Source: Roseburia inulinivorans DSM 16841
Lineage (GTDB): Bacteria > Bacillota > Clostridia > Lachnospirales > Lachnospiraceae
Assembly: GCF_000174195.1 (NCBI RefSeq)
Contig: NZ_ACFY01000096.1
Coordinates: forward strand, 62,001-126,000
DNA: 64,000 nucleotides
Reading direction: 5' to 3'
A model generated the notes under the pieces. The model saw only the letters and a list, made by a program, of their open reading frames with translations, was not told the DNA's origin and ran no database searches. Shown here piece by piece: positions 48,701 through 57,028 of this stretch. A program made the position numbers and the translations under genes. Each line of letters opens with the position of its first letter. The stretch's first letter is position 1.

Positions 48701-48884
48701 AGATTTCCGGTCCCTGATTTTTTAAAACTTTTAATCCTTTTTTATTTTCTGAGGATTTCTTACTCCCTCTTTTATAATTGCTGCAAGCTTCTGTGTTCTT
48801 CCCATAATGCTCCTTTTTATATACAGCGATTCCTATCATCGCTGATTTTACTCGCTGTTCGCCTTCCCATAGCCTACTCTTCAT
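45792..48884 (-). CDS. Three-module glycosyltransferase (GT2-GT2-WsaF-like)
   Basis: A 1030-residue protein. After a Lys-rich N-terminus come GT2 module 1 (about 93-330, FSIVMPVYNVEIKWLDKAI, LMDNDDELAPSAL), GT2 module 2 (about 345-620, VSIIIPIKDHADLLKAAI, CLNNDVEVIEPEW, HYESKSRD) and a GT-B module (about 660-1030, NLLVPSINAEHVFGGISTAL, YGRPGTERNAFNLVV, SPHPSYPPLEMSVF), which resembles WsaF, a rhamnosyltransferase of S-layer glycan rhamnan synthesis. With rmlABCD and Wzm/Wzt beside it, the enzyme probably builds most of a rhamnose-rich backbone. It starts inside the last codons of wzt and has no good ribosome site, so it is probably coupled. Confidence 0.88.
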   Translation of the reverse strand: MKSRLWEGEQRVKSAMIGIAVYKKEHYGKNTEACSNYKRGSKKSSENKKGLKVLKNQGPEIFKQRLSASVNYEPGYGRVKKEKLKNYSGEILFSIVMPVYNVEIKWLDKAIESIEKQNYKNWEICIADDCSTKQEVREHLSAMKNSRIKIKLLEKNQGISGATNAAAALASGEYILLMDNDDELAPSALHEFYQKIKKEGSEIIYSDMDIIDAKGKTRDPLCKPDWSPDLFLSQMYLGHLIGFKKSLFEKVGGFRGEFNGSQDYDLLLRMTEMTDKIGHVPEILYHWRDLPSSTAANPESKPYAQTAGLNAIQEHLDRVYGKGAATANETENLFVYDVRYHMNEEPKVSIIIPIKDHADLLKAAIDSIYAKTTYKNFEIIILNNNSEREETFTYLKKVKEEHDNVIVKDAAFEFNWSRLNNYGMKFATGDVYVCLNNDVEVIEPEWLTRLVEKAIRKDVGVVGGLLLYEDNTIQHAGVVIGMGGWADHVFKGMKPQHYGSPFVSPMVTRNVSAVTGACLAVSKATIEKIGGFDEKFIVCGSDIELALRANQHGLVNIYDPNVRLYHYESKSRDASKIPQIDFDLSDQMYKTYRKNGDPYYNRNLDYYCCQPKICAAVQQTVKEQEEKMLLKRKRETGLPQLDTNVYEITPYTFRKIEYPNRRMNLLVPSINAEHVFGGISTALKFFDTLVKALGYDARIILVDAEPDKAAIKKYSDEYTFVKAEDDSLVAKQIIPYSNRFNRSIPVSENDYFLFTGWWTAYCCQDAYVGFENTFGIKPNIFLYFIQDYEPGFYSWSTKYLLADSTYKSDYPTIAIFNSMLLKEFFDENHYHFTHSFAFDPVLNDGLRKALEQMPAQVDKKKQILVYGRPGTERNAFNLVVAALKKWVMMQPDIEEWEILSAGEMHRSIPLGNGKELVSVGKLTIEEYARTLQETYAGISLMCSPHPSYPPLEMSVFDVKTITNTYANKDLKDFNDNMVSLDNISPMNIATHLTEICKAYRPQVEHVTANPLYVKNEHVFDFIKDIKEILG

Positions 48885-50139
48885 TACAACTTACTATCGA
48901 GTTCAAATCAAAATACCCAACAGTAACTTTTTTAGATAAAACCTGTATACAACAAATATCATATAATCTGTGATGAACTTCTAATTCGTCACCATTATAT
49001 CCTGTACATCCTAACTGTAGCAGATACTGTCCTTTTTGAAATGGCAATTTTTGTCTGAATGATACTGTAAGTGTCGTCCCTGCCTCTATCAGTCCAGGCT
49101 CTAACCCTTCAATAAGTGAATTGGTTCCGGTAAGATCTGTTCCCTTTAAATCCCGGATTGTAAATGCAAAAATTGGATTTAGCACATCCTCATGAAACTG
49201 TACCTTTAATTTCAAAACACACTCTTCGAATTTAGAAACAGTATTCGTAATCTTTCCTGTTGCATCGAAAATTCCAAAGTCAATAATCTCTGCCTTTTTA
49301 TCGCCATACTCCTGCTTATCCGGATTTAAAATCATGGATTCTTTCCATGCAACTCCTTCTATTGCTGCATGACCGTCTTCTTTTTTTGGGCTGTCTTCCA
49401 TCTTTGATTCTGCCATTACCCTTTTGTAAAGATCGATCATGTCCTTTGGTTTACCCTCTGCAAGCTTTACCCCTTTATTCAAAAGGACAACTCTGTCACA
49501 GTATTTTCCAATGCTCCCAAGATCATGGCTAACAAAAAGAATGGTCTTTCCCATTTTCTTAAATTCTTCAAATTTGTGATAACATTTCGTCTGAAAAAAT
49601 ACATCCCCAACCGAAAGTGCTTCATCGACAATAAGGATTTCCGGCTCAATATTGATTGCAACTGCAAATGCAAGACGTACAAACATACCGCTGGAATATG
49701 TTTTGACCGGCTGATTTACAAAATCACCAATATCCGCAAAATCTAAAATATCCTGCAGCTTTTCATCTATCTCTTCTTTGGTAAAACCAATCATGGTTCC
49801 ATTCAGATAAATATTTTCAATTCCGGTATATTCCATATTAAATCCGGCGCCAAGTTCCAGCAACGCAGAAATACGCCCATTTACTTTGACTTCCCCATCG
49901 GTTGGATTCAAAACTCCAGTGATGATCTTTAAAATTGTAGATTTTCCTGAACCATTTGTTCCAATAATGCCAACTGTCTCTCCCTGACCAACCTGAAAAG
50001 ATACGTCATTCAATGCGTAATGCTCTTTTCCAAGTGGTTTTTTTGAAAATCCTAATGCATCTTTCAAGCGATCCCGGTTTCTGTCATATAATTTATATAT
50101 TTTTTTTACATGTTCTACTGAAATTGCGATGTTATCCAT
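48874..50139 (-). CDS. wzt: Polysaccharide ABC exporter ATPase with C-terminal glycan-binding domain
   Basis: A 421-residue protein. The ATPase half has Walker A GTNGSGKST, signature YSSGMFVRLAFA, Walker B ILIVDEALSVGD and the switch histidine in VSHD. From about residue 260 a beta-sandwich of the Wzt_C type follows. In E. coli O9a this domain recognises the capped end of the finished chain; ATPases without it export other polymers. Its presence implies recognition of a terminal structure here, consistent with the methyltransferase and kinase-like genes. AAAGG precedes the ATG. Confidence 0.93.
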   Translation of the reverse strand: MDNIAISVEHVKKIYKLYDRNRDRLKDALGFSKKPLGKEHYALNDVSFQVGQGETVGIIGTNGSGKSTILKIITGVLNPTDGEVKVNGRISALLELGAGFNMEYTGIENIYLNGTMIGFTKEEIDEKLQDILDFADIGDFVNQPVKTYSSGMFVRLAFAVAINIEPEILIVDEALSVGDVFFQTKCYHKFEEFKKMGKTILFVSHDLGSIGKYCDRVVLLNKGVKLAEGKPKDMIDLYKRVMAESKMEDSPKKEDGHAAIEGVAWKESMILNPDKQEYGDKKAEIIDFGIFDATGKITNTVSKFEECVLKLKVQFHEDVLNPIFAFTIRDLKGTDLTGTNSLIEGLEPGLIEAGTTLTVSFRQKLPFQKGQYLLQLGCTGYNGDELEVHHRLYDICCIQVLSKKVTVGYFDLNSIVSCNEE

Positions 50140-50151
50140 GCAGTTACCTTT

Positions 50152-50982
50152 CTATAACACATCTGCAAAATGTGGCTTTAATTTTTTGAATATTTTTGTC
50201 CCGATTATGAATAATACAATTGTAAGAATCCAATAATAAATTGTCATGCCTGGTTGTTCCCAAAATCCAGCCTTATTGATCAAAGAATCCCTATATCCTG
50301 CCACAATATAATACATTGGATTTAACTTTAAAATTGTAATCAGAATCGGATTCAATTCCATCCCATCAATATTCCACATAATTGGTGTCATCCAGACACC
50401 TATCTGCAAAATAATGTTAATGATCTGTCCAAGATCTTTGAAAAATACTACTATTGCAGATGTTGCATATATCAGTCCTAATAAAAGGATCATCATCGCA
50501 AAGGTATAATATAACATTTGCAATGTATGCAAATCCGGATAATACCCATAACACGCATATAAAATAATTGTAAATGCAATAAAAAACAAATGCACAAACA
50601 AAGCCGATATCAATTTAATAATTGGTAAGATATCAATCTGGAATACTACCTTTTTTACCAGATAGCTATACTCCATCAGCGCATTTGTTCCGCCGCTCAG
50701 TACCTCCTGAAAGAAAAACCATGGTACAAGTCCTGCTATCAGCCACAAAACAAAAGGTGCTGTAATTCCCGATCTGAGATTAATGCCACTTGCATGCATT
50801 CCCTTTTCAAATACAAACCAATATACCAATACTGTTACAATCGGCTGGACAAAAGCCCAGATAATTCCCAGATAGGATCCTGCAAATCTGGTTTTAAAAT
50901 CATTCTTTGACAAGTCCCATATTAATTTTCGATTACTTATTATTTCTTTCAGCATATTGGCTTGTTTTATTTCCGTTGGCAT
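50152..50982 (-). CDS. wzm: Polysaccharide ABC exporter permease
   Basis: A 276-residue ABC-2 type permease with six membrane segments: NRKLIWDLSKNDFKTRFAGSYLGIIWAFVQP (amphipathic start), GLVPWFFFQEVLSGG, WMTPIMWNIDGM, LNPMYYIVAGYRDSL. These are diagnostic for Wzm/TagG-type exporters. It works with Wzt to export a lipid-linked polysaccharide made completely in the cytoplasm. AGAGGA before the ATG; the gene follows rmlC. Confidence 0.95.
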   Translation of the reverse strand: MPTEIKQANMLKEIISNRKLIWDLSKNDFKTRFAGSYLGIIWAFVQPIVTVLVYWFVFEKGMHASGINLRSGITAPFVLWLIAGLVPWFFFQEVLSGGTNALMEYSYLVKKVVFQIDILPIIKLISALFVHLFFIAFTIILYACYGYYPDLHTLQMLYYTFAMMILLLGLIYATSAIVVFFKDLGQIINIILQIGVWMTPIMWNIDGMELNPILITILKLNPMYYIVAGYRDSLINKAGFWEQPGMTIYYWILTIVLFIIGTKIFKKLKPHFADVL

Positions 50983-51022
50983 GCTTTTCCTCTAACTTTC
51001 ATTCTCTTAAGCTATAACTTAT

Positions 51023-51595
51023 TTACGGTTTTTGTACATATTCTGAGATTCCACTCCATACTTTATCCTTATCAGATAATGTAAGATCCGCCTCAGTCAT
51101 TCCTTCCGGCATCGGCCATTCCACACCGATCTCCGGGTCTTTCCACAACAGCCCGCCCTCATCATTTGGATGATAAAAATCTGTTACCTTATAACAGAAT
51201 TCTGCATAATCGGACAATACGATAAATCCATGCGCAAATCCCTTTGGAATAAAGAACTGTTTCTTATTCTCTGCGGATAAAGTCACACCAAACCATTTAC
51301 CAAATGTCTCTGATCCCTCGCGCAGATCGACCGCAACGTCAAACACCTCTCCATTTACCACACGCACCAGCTTGTCCTGTGGATAATTAATCTGAAAATG
51401 TAATCCTCTTAATACGCCTTTTTTGGATGCAGACTGATTATCCTGTACAAATTCACAGTCAATTCCTGCCTCTTTGAAATCATTGTAATTATAAGTCTCC
51501 ATGAAATATCCACGGGCATCCCCAAATACGGTCGGCTCAATCACTTTTAATCCTGCAATTCCATTGCAATTGTCTGTTACTTTTATTTTTCCCAT
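51023..51595 (-). CDS. rmlC: dTDP-4-dehydrorhamnose 3,5-epimerase
   Basis: A 190-residue cupin of the RmlC family, third enzyme of dTDP-L-rhamnose synthesis. GDARGYFMETYN, the catalytic HF region KGVLRGLHFQ and KFFIP-like KQFFIPKGFAHGF are present. The length is normal. The ribosome site is weak (GGAAG). It lies in rmlB-rmlA-rmlC order, with the ABC exporter directly downstream. Confidence 0.96.
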   Translation of the reverse strand: MGKIKVTDNCNGIAGLKVIEPTVFGDARGYFMETYNYNDFKEAGIDCEFVQDNQSASKKGVLRGLHFQINYPQDKLVRVVNGEVFDVAVDLREGSETFGKWFGVTLSAENKKQFFIPKGFAHGFIVLSDYAEFCYKVTDFYHPNDEGGLLWKDPEIGVEWPMPEGMTEADLTLSDKDKVWSGISEYVQKP

Positions 51596-51647
51596 TTTTT
51601 ATACTTCCTTTTCGAATCTTTTTTATCCATAGATGAAAATAAAGACT

Positions 51648-52526
51648 TTATAATCCCTCTGCAATTTCCATCAGATATTTTCCATAATCTGTCTTCAATA
51701 ATGGCTGTGCAAGTTTCACAAGCTGCTCTTTGTCAATGAACCCCCGCTTGTAAGCAATTTCCTCGATACAGGAGATATATAATCCCTGACGTTTCTGGAA
51801 TGCTGACACGAAATCTGCCGCTGCAAGAAGCATGTCATGATTTCCGGTATCTAACCAGGCAAATCCTCTTCCCAATGTTTCAACATTTAAAGTTCCACGG
51901 TTCAGATATTCATTATTTACGCTTGTGATCTCTATCTCACCCCTTGCGGATGGTTTTACATTCTTTGCAATCTCAACTACATCATTGTCATAGAAATAGA
52001 GTCCCGGTACTGCATAGTTTGACTTCGGATTTTCCGGTTTTTCCTCGATGGACAATGCTTTTCCATTCTCATCAAATTCTACAACCCCATATTCTCTCGG
52101 GTCTCTTACATAATAGCCAAAAATGGTTGCGCCGGCTTCATTTTCTGTACGCTCAGCTGCGCTCCGAAGAACTTTTGAGAAACTCTGTCCGTAAAAAATA
52201 TTGTCTCCTAATACCAATGCCACTGCATCTTTTCCAATAAATTTTTCGCCGATAATAAATGCATCAGCAAGTCCCCTTGGCTGTTCCTGTACCGCATACT
52301 CAAATCTCATCCCAAGCTGTGATCCATCCCCTAATAACTCCTCAAACACCGGCAGATCCCTTGGTGTAGAAATAATCAGTACTTCTCTGATTCCAGCAAG
52401 CATTAAAGTTGATAAAGGATAGTAAATCATTGGTTTATCATAAACCGGCATGATCTGCTTTGAAATTGCTTTTGTCAATGGGTATAAACGTGTTCCGGAT
52501 CCTCCGGCTAAAATAATTCCTTTCAT
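51648..52526 (-). CDS. rmlA: Glucose-1-phosphate thymidylyltransferase
   Basis: A 292-residue nucleotidyltransferase, first enzyme of dTDP-L-rhamnose synthesis. [43 protein letters not shown] and [10 protein letters not shown] all fit RmlA. AGGAGG lies eight bases before the ATG. A hairpin lies in the 98-base gap to rmlB. Confidence 0.97.
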   Translation of the reverse strand: MKGIILAGGSGTRLYPLTKAISKQIMPVYDKPMIYYPLSTLMLAGIREVLIISTPRDLPVFEELLGDGSQLGMRFEYAVQEQPRGLADAFIIGEKFIGKDAVALVLGDNIFYGQSFSKVLRSAAERTENEAGATIFGYYVRDPREYGVVEFDENGKALSIEEKPENPKSNYAVPGLYFYDNDVVEIAKNVKPSARGEIEITSVNNEYLNRGTLNVETLGRGFAWLDTGNHDMLLAAADFVSAFQKRQGLYISCIEEIAYKRGFIDKEQLVKLAQPLLKTDYGKYLMEIAEGL

Positions 52527-52578
52527 TTTTCATCCTCCTAAAAAATTCATTTTATCACTTTTTGGTAAAACGCAAACA

Positions 52579-52611
52579 AGCAGTATCATCCGACCTACGG
52601 ACGGTACTGCT
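52579..52611 (-). promoter_or_regulatory. Hairpin in the rmlB-rmlA gap
   Basis: Minus-strand inverted repeat AGCAGTA ... TACTGCT (7 bp) with an inner GTCCG/CGGAT stem, followed by a loosely T-rich stretch (TTGTTTGCGTTTT). It may be a weak terminator, attenuator or mRNA-processing site that tunes rmlB against the downstream genes. Confidence 0.4.
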
Positions 52612-52624
52612 ATTTGTGCTATTA

Positions 52625-53710
52625 TTATTTTCCCTGATACATATCTTCATAATATTTCTGATAATCACCACTGGTAACATTGTTCATCCAGTCTTCATGT
52701 TCTAAATACCAGGCGATGGTCTTCTTAATTCCATCCTTGAACATCGTCTCCGGTTCCCAGCCTATCTCAGCTTTTATCTTGTCAGGTGCGATCGCATATC
52801 TGCGATCGTGTCCCTTGCGATCCTCTACATATGTGATCAAATCTTTGCTTACATTTGCTTTTCTTGGATCAGTATCAGGAAGAATTTCCTGTAGAGTCTC
52901 AATGATAATATTGATAATCTCAATATTACGCTTTTCATTATGTCCGCCAATATTGTAAGACTCACCAAGCTTTCCATGTTCCTGAACCATGTCAATTCCC
53001 TTTGCATGATCATCTACATATAACCAGTCACGAATATTCAATCCATCTCCGTACACCGGTAATTTCTTTCCGTGCAAAGCATTGTTAATAATTAATGGAA
53101 TCAACTTCTCCGGGAACTGATATGGTCCATAATTATTAGATGTATTCGTCACATTAGCCGGAAAATGATACGTATCAATATAAGCCTTCACTAACATATC
53201 AGAAGACGCTTTACTAGCGGAATATGGACTGTGTGGCTGATATGGAGTTGTCTCATAAAAATAGCTTTTTCCATCATCAGGAAGTGAACCATATACTTCA
53301 TCTGTCGATACATGAAGGAACTTTTTACCAGTTTTAAAACTGCCATCCGGCAGCTCCCATGCTTTTTTTGCACAATTAAGCATAACTGCTGTTCCAAGAA
53401 CATTTGTCTTGACAAAAACTTCCGGATTTTTAATACTTCTGTCAACATGACTTTCTGCCGCGAAATGCACAACACGGTCAATATCATTTTCTTCAAAGAT
53501 CTTCATGATAGCATCCTTGTCCGTGATGTCTGCTTTAATGAAAGTGTAATTATCTCTATTTTCAATATCTTTTAAATTCTCCAGATTACCTGCATATGTC
53601 AATGCATCTACATTGATAATTCTGATTTCATTATCATATTTGCGAAACATATAATGAATGTAGTTCGATCCAATAAATCCAGCTCCTCCAGTTACCAAAT
53701 AAGTTCTCAT
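52625..53710 (-). CDS. rmlB: dTDP-glucose 4,6-dehydratase
   Basis: A 361-residue extended SDR, second enzyme of dTDP-L-rhamnose synthesis. VTGGAGFIGSNYI, HFAAESHVDRSI, HVSTDEVYGSL and YSASKASSDML (catalytic Tyr-x3-Lys) match RmlB. AGGAGG eight to nine bases before the ATG. A good promoter lies in the 89 bases upstream, so rmlBAC and the exporter may be expressed apart from rmlD. Confidence 0.97.
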   Translation of the reverse strand: MRTYLVTGGAGFIGSNYIHYMFRKYDNEIRIINVDALTYAGNLENLKDIENRDNYTFIKADITDKDAIMKIFEENDIDRVVHFAAESHVDRSIKNPEVFVKTNVLGTAVMLNCAKKAWELPDGSFKTGKKFLHVSTDEVYGSLPDDGKSYFYETTPYQPHSPYSASKASSDMLVKAYIDTYHFPANVTNTSNNYGPYQFPEKLIPLIINNALHGKKLPVYGDGLNIRDWLYVDDHAKGIDMVQEHGKLGESYNIGGHNEKRNIEIINIIIETLQEILPDTDPRKANVSKDLITYVEDRKGHDRRYAIAPDKIKAEIGWEPETMFKDGIKKTIAWYLEHEDWMNNVTSGDYQKYYEDMYQGK

Positions 53711-53743
53711 TCCGAGATCCTCCTATCATCACAATTATTTGTC

Positions 53744-53772
53744 ATTTTACCATATTTTATATACTAAGACAA
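53744..53772 (-). promoter_or_regulatory. Internal promoter upstream of rmlB
   Basis: TTGTCT (53767-53772) and TAAAAT (53744-53749) 17 bases apart on the minus strand, 34 bases before the rmlB ATG. The inverted repeat CTAAGA/TCTTAG overlaps the -35. It would give independent expression of rhamnose synthesis and ABC export. Confidence 0.6.
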
Positions 53773-53799
53773 GTTTTACACATCTTAGGATTTTATTAA

Positions 53800-54675
53800 C
53801 TATTTCAGCTCTGCCATATAAACATCCAATGCGTCTTTCCAGTCAGCCATCTGATAACCATCCGCTAATCTCATCATATAATTATCCAGAATAGAATATG
53901 CCGGACGGTCAGCCGCTGCCGGATTCATCTGTTTATACTGTTTACTTGTTACATGATTTACCTTTGTGCTTTTTCCTGCTCTTTTGAAAATTTCCTCTGT
54001 AAAGTCTGCCCAGTTTGTATCTCCCTCGCAGGTAGCATGATACAGACCATAATTTTCCGTTCCCTCAAAATGATGGATTGCCTTTGCAAGCTCTACTGCA
54101 CTTGTTGGCGATCCAAGCTGATCGCAGACAACACTCACTTCATCATGAGTCTCCGAAAGGTTCAGCATAGTTTTTACAAAGTTTTTTCCATCTCCATATA
54201 ACCAGGCTGTACGAAAAATAAAGAAATGGTTTGAAAACTGTTGAACAAACTTCTCCCCCTCGAGTTTTGTTTTACCATAAGCACTCACCGGATTCGGTGC
54301 ATCAAATTCAGTATATGGTTTTGTACCATTTCCCTCAAAAACATAATCAGTTGAAACATGAATCATCTTTGCGCCAACTGCCTCTGCTGCAATGCTTAAG
54401 TTTCTTGGACCCAAAGCATTGATACGATAGGCTGCATCCCACTGCTTCTCACATGCATCAACATTTGTATGGGCCGCACAATTAATGATCACTTCTGGCT
54501 GTTCTGCACGTACAAGTGATAATACCTGCTCAATTTTTGTAATGTCAAGTGCTGTCACACCTTCCCCTTCCGCTACATCTGTATTAATAAATGTCACATC
54601 ACTTCCTGCATATTCCTTATTGATCGCACGACCAAGCTGTCCATTACATCCTGTTACCAAAATCTTTTTACTCAT
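53800..54675 (-). CDS. rmlD: dTDP-4-dehydrorhamnose reductase
   Basis: About 291 residues, last enzyme of dTDP-L-rhamnose synthesis. ILVTGCNGQLGRAI, HVSTDYVFEG, YGKTKLEGE and RTAWLYG are all diagnostic. The start is the ATG with GAGGG ten bases upstream; a reading 48 bases longer overlaps the flippase end and has no ribosome site. It is separated from rmlBAC by a promoter. Confidence 0.96.
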   Translation of the reverse strand: MSKKILVTGCNGQLGRAINKEYAGSDVTFINTDVAEGEGVTALDITKIEQVLSLVRAEQPEVIINCAAHTNVDACEKQWDAAYRINALGPRNLSIAAEAVGAKMIHVSTDYVFEGNGTKPYTEFDAPNPVSAYGKTKLEGEKFVQQFSNHFFIFRTAWLYGDGKNFVKTMLNLSETHDEVSVVCDQLGSPTSAVELAKAIHHFEGTENYGLYHATCEGDTNWADFTEEIFKRAGKSTKVNHVTSKQYKQMNPAAADRPAYSILDNYMMRLADGYQMADWKDALDVYMAELK

Positions 54676-54719
54676 TCTCTTCATTCCCTCTTTCTTTTTA
54701 TAAAATTTTCCATCTTTTA

Positions 54720-55958
54720 TCACACTTCAGTTTTCTTCTTCCTGTCCTTTACGACACAGGATGTTATTATTAAAAATACTATAAATACTACTCCAAACGA
54801 GAGGGTACAACTCAGTGCCGCTCCCAACATTCCAAGACTCTTTACGAAACCCGATCCCAGAAATACTGCAAATATAAGTCCGGCTCCATATCCCAGCAAT
54901 AAAAAAATCTGTTTTCCCGTAACTGTTACCACATAATAGAGACAATATACATAGGCATTCAGTCCTCCGCATATCATAATGATCACCAATTCCATTCGAT
55001 ATGCCCTCAGATCAACTCCATACACAAGAGATAATATTGGTATTCCCAAAAGATACGCACCCACACATGCTGCAATCGTAAGTGCACCAATTAAAATCAT
55101 CATTTTTTTCACAATGTCCGTAAACTCTTTTATATTTTCCCCTTCCCAATCTTTGGCAAGATCTGTAAGAAGTGGCCGGAATACAAAAAGGCTTAATAAA
55201 TTGATCACAAATGCAGGCATAAATAAAATATTATAGCTGTTCTGAACCGTCTCATCGTAATATGTGTTAATCGCATATTTGGGTGCATTGTTCAGATAAT
55301 TCATAATAAAAGATGACACAAACAATGGCCAGCATGCATTATAAATACCTAAAATCCCTCTCCATTCAAGATGCACCGGTGTTGGTTCAAAGTATTTTTT
55401 CATATGTAAATCATAAAACAGCATAATAACCAGTGACGTTAATGTAAGTGTCATAGCCGCATATAACAGGTTGTCTGTTAACCATAATATAATTGTGAAT
55501 GTAATCGTTGAAATTCCGCTCCGCATTAACATCTCTTTTCCGGAAATATCAATGCGTTCTCTCTGTTGGAATAGTCCACTATATACATCTGCCACAGCCT
55601 CTACCATTCGATACCCCAGAATCCAAAACACGGTAAGTGCTTCTACTCCAGTATAACCATTTACAACAATATAGCCTATCATGCAGATCAGCATAATAAT
55701 ACAATTTAACATTCTGCTGGTAAAATATTGATCAAATGTAAATTTATTTTTTATATCCGTCGACTGAACTGGTCTGATTTCAAATCCACCGACAGAAAAC
55801 AAAAGCTGCGCTGTAGAATACGCCAATGCAAAAAATCCACCCCTGCTCTCTCCGCTAATCCGGTTAACGATAATCAACAGAAGCATAGAGGAAAGTGAAT
55901 TGCAAAGACTTCCAGCCATATTCCACATAAATTTCTTCTTTGCTGTTGTTTCCTTCAT
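54720..55958 (-). CDS. Polysaccharide flippase-like membrane protein (Wzx family)
   Basis: A 412-residue MOP-type protein with about twelve membrane segments (KKFMWNMAGSLCNSLSSMLLLIIVNRISG at the start, FFALAYSTAQLLFSVGGFEIRPVQSTD). It is shorter than the other two flippases and looks like the group found near DUF2304/GT2 genes. It may flip a lipid-linked sugar for decoration instead of a whole repeat unit. It abuts DUF2304 with a shared stop/start region. Confidence 0.85.
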   Translation of the reverse strand: MKETTAKKKFMWNMAGSLCNSLSSMLLLIIVNRISGESRGGFFALAYSTAQLLFSVGGFEIRPVQSTDIKNKFTFDQYFTSRMLNCIIMLICMIGYIVVNGYTGVEALTVFWILGYRMVEAVADVYSGLFQQRERIDISGKEMLMRSGISTITFTIILWLTDNLLYAAMTLTLTSLVIMLFYDLHMKKYFEPTPVHLEWRGILGIYNACWPLFVSSFIMNYLNNAPKYAINTYYDETVQNSYNILFMPAFVINLLSLFVFRPLLTDLAKDWEGENIKEFTDIVKKMMILIGALTIAACVGAYLLGIPILSLVYGVDLRAYRMELVIIMICGGLNAYVYCLYYVVTVTGKQIFLLLGYGAGLIFAVFLGSGFVKSLGMLGAALSCTLSFGVVFIVFLIITSCVVKDRKKKTEV

Positions 55959-56303
55959 TTATTTCTGTTCCCTTTTTTCTTTCTCATCAATTGCAATCTT
56001 CTGTACTAATTCTTTTACTTTATTGTCCAGTTTAGAAATGTCCATAGTGAGTTGAAAACATTTGACAAGTAATATAAATATAATCAAAAGAAATATGAAA
56101 TTAGTTGTGGAATATACGCCTACCAACTCTGACATCCAATCTGCAATCTGTGGAAAAATACTAAACAAAACGAGCATTATCGCAAACAATGTCCAAAAAA
56201 TAGAATACTCTATCTGTAATTTTTCCTGTTTTACTTTTTTGCACATATAAAGCAATGTAAAAACAGATACGATAATCAATGTAATTCGAAATGCTATCGA
56301 CAT
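55959..56303 (-). CDS. DUF2304 family membrane protein
   Basis: A 114-residue protein with three membrane segments (LIIVSVFTLLYMCKKV, IFWTLFAIMLVLFSIFPQIADWMSELVGV, IFLLIIFILLVKCF) and a charged C-terminal tail with coiled-coil character. DUF2304 proteins stand next to polyprenyl-phosphate GT2 genes, as here, and probably help or anchor them. AAAGGAGA precedes the ATG. Confidence 0.9.
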   Translation of the reverse strand: MSIAFRITLIIVSVFTLLYMCKKVKQEKLQIEYSIFWTLFAIMLVLFSIFPQIADWMSELVGVYSTTNFIFLLIIFILLVKCFQLTMDISKLDNKVKELVQKIAIDEKEKREQK

Positions 56304-56323
56304 TCTTTTCTCCTTTATCCTGT

Positions 56324-57028
56324 CTATTTTGTAAAATCCACTTTCTTTTTATTGCGAAAGTTCTGTATTAATAATATAGAGATCAACATTCTGGCCATAT
56401 ATTTTGCAGCATTAACGGCATTAAGATAACTTTGTCCGGCAATTCTTTCATCCATCTTTGCCTGTATTTCTGCCACTTTTGCTCCCATTTTAATCAAATA
56501 CGATACTGTATCCGGTTCCGGTCCAAAATTTATGTTGTTTGCCAATACTTCTATTAATTTTTTATTATACATACGCATTCCAGATGTCGGATCCATGATT
56601 TTTGCACCTGAAGTAAGTCTGATCGCTGTGGTGATCAATCTGCTTCCAATCATCCTTGCTGTAGTCGGTTTCTTTTCTTCAACAAATCTGGATGCGATCA
56701 CAATATCATTTCCTTCTTCTATTTTCCGGATCATTGCTGCAATATATTCCGGTCTGTGCTGTCCATCTGCATCAAACTGTACTGCGCAATCATATCCCTT
56801 TTGATATGCATATTTCATACCAGTCTGAAATCCACCTGCAAGTCCTAAATTTACCGGAAGATCTATAATATTGTAATGATTTGAATGGCATATCTCAGAT
56901 GTTTTATCCATTGATCCATCATTAATCACCACATAATCATACTCTGGATAATTTTCCGTCAAATGCTTCACCACACGTTCTATATTGTCCTGTTCGTTGT
57001 ATGCCGGAATGATGATCAATACTTTCAT
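56324..57028 (-). CDS. DPM1-like GT2 (polyprenyl-phosphate sugar synthase)
   Basis: A 234-residue GT-A transferase of the dolichyl-phosphate-mannose-synthase type: VLIIIPAYNEQDNIERV, VINDGSMDKT, VQFDADGQHRPEYI and MDPTSGMRMYNKKL. It lacks GtrB's membrane tail; DUF2304 may supply the membrane link. It should make a polyprenyl-phosphate sugar, donor for GT-C enzymes such as DUF6077, DUF2142 or DUF6056 proteins in this locus. ATGA overlap with the GT4 gene upstream. Confidence 0.9.
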   Translation of the reverse strand: MKVLIIIPAYNEQDNIERVVKHLTENYPEYDYVVINDGSMDKTSEICHSNHYNIIDLPVNLGLAGGFQTGMKYAYQKGYDCAVQFDADGQHRPEYIAAMIRKIEEGNDIVIASRFVEEKKPTTARMIGSRLITTAIRLTSGAKIMDPTSGMRMYNKKLIEVLANNINFGPEPDTVSYLIKMGAKVAEIQAKMDERIAGQSYLNAVNAAKYMARMLISILLIQNFRNKKKVDFTK

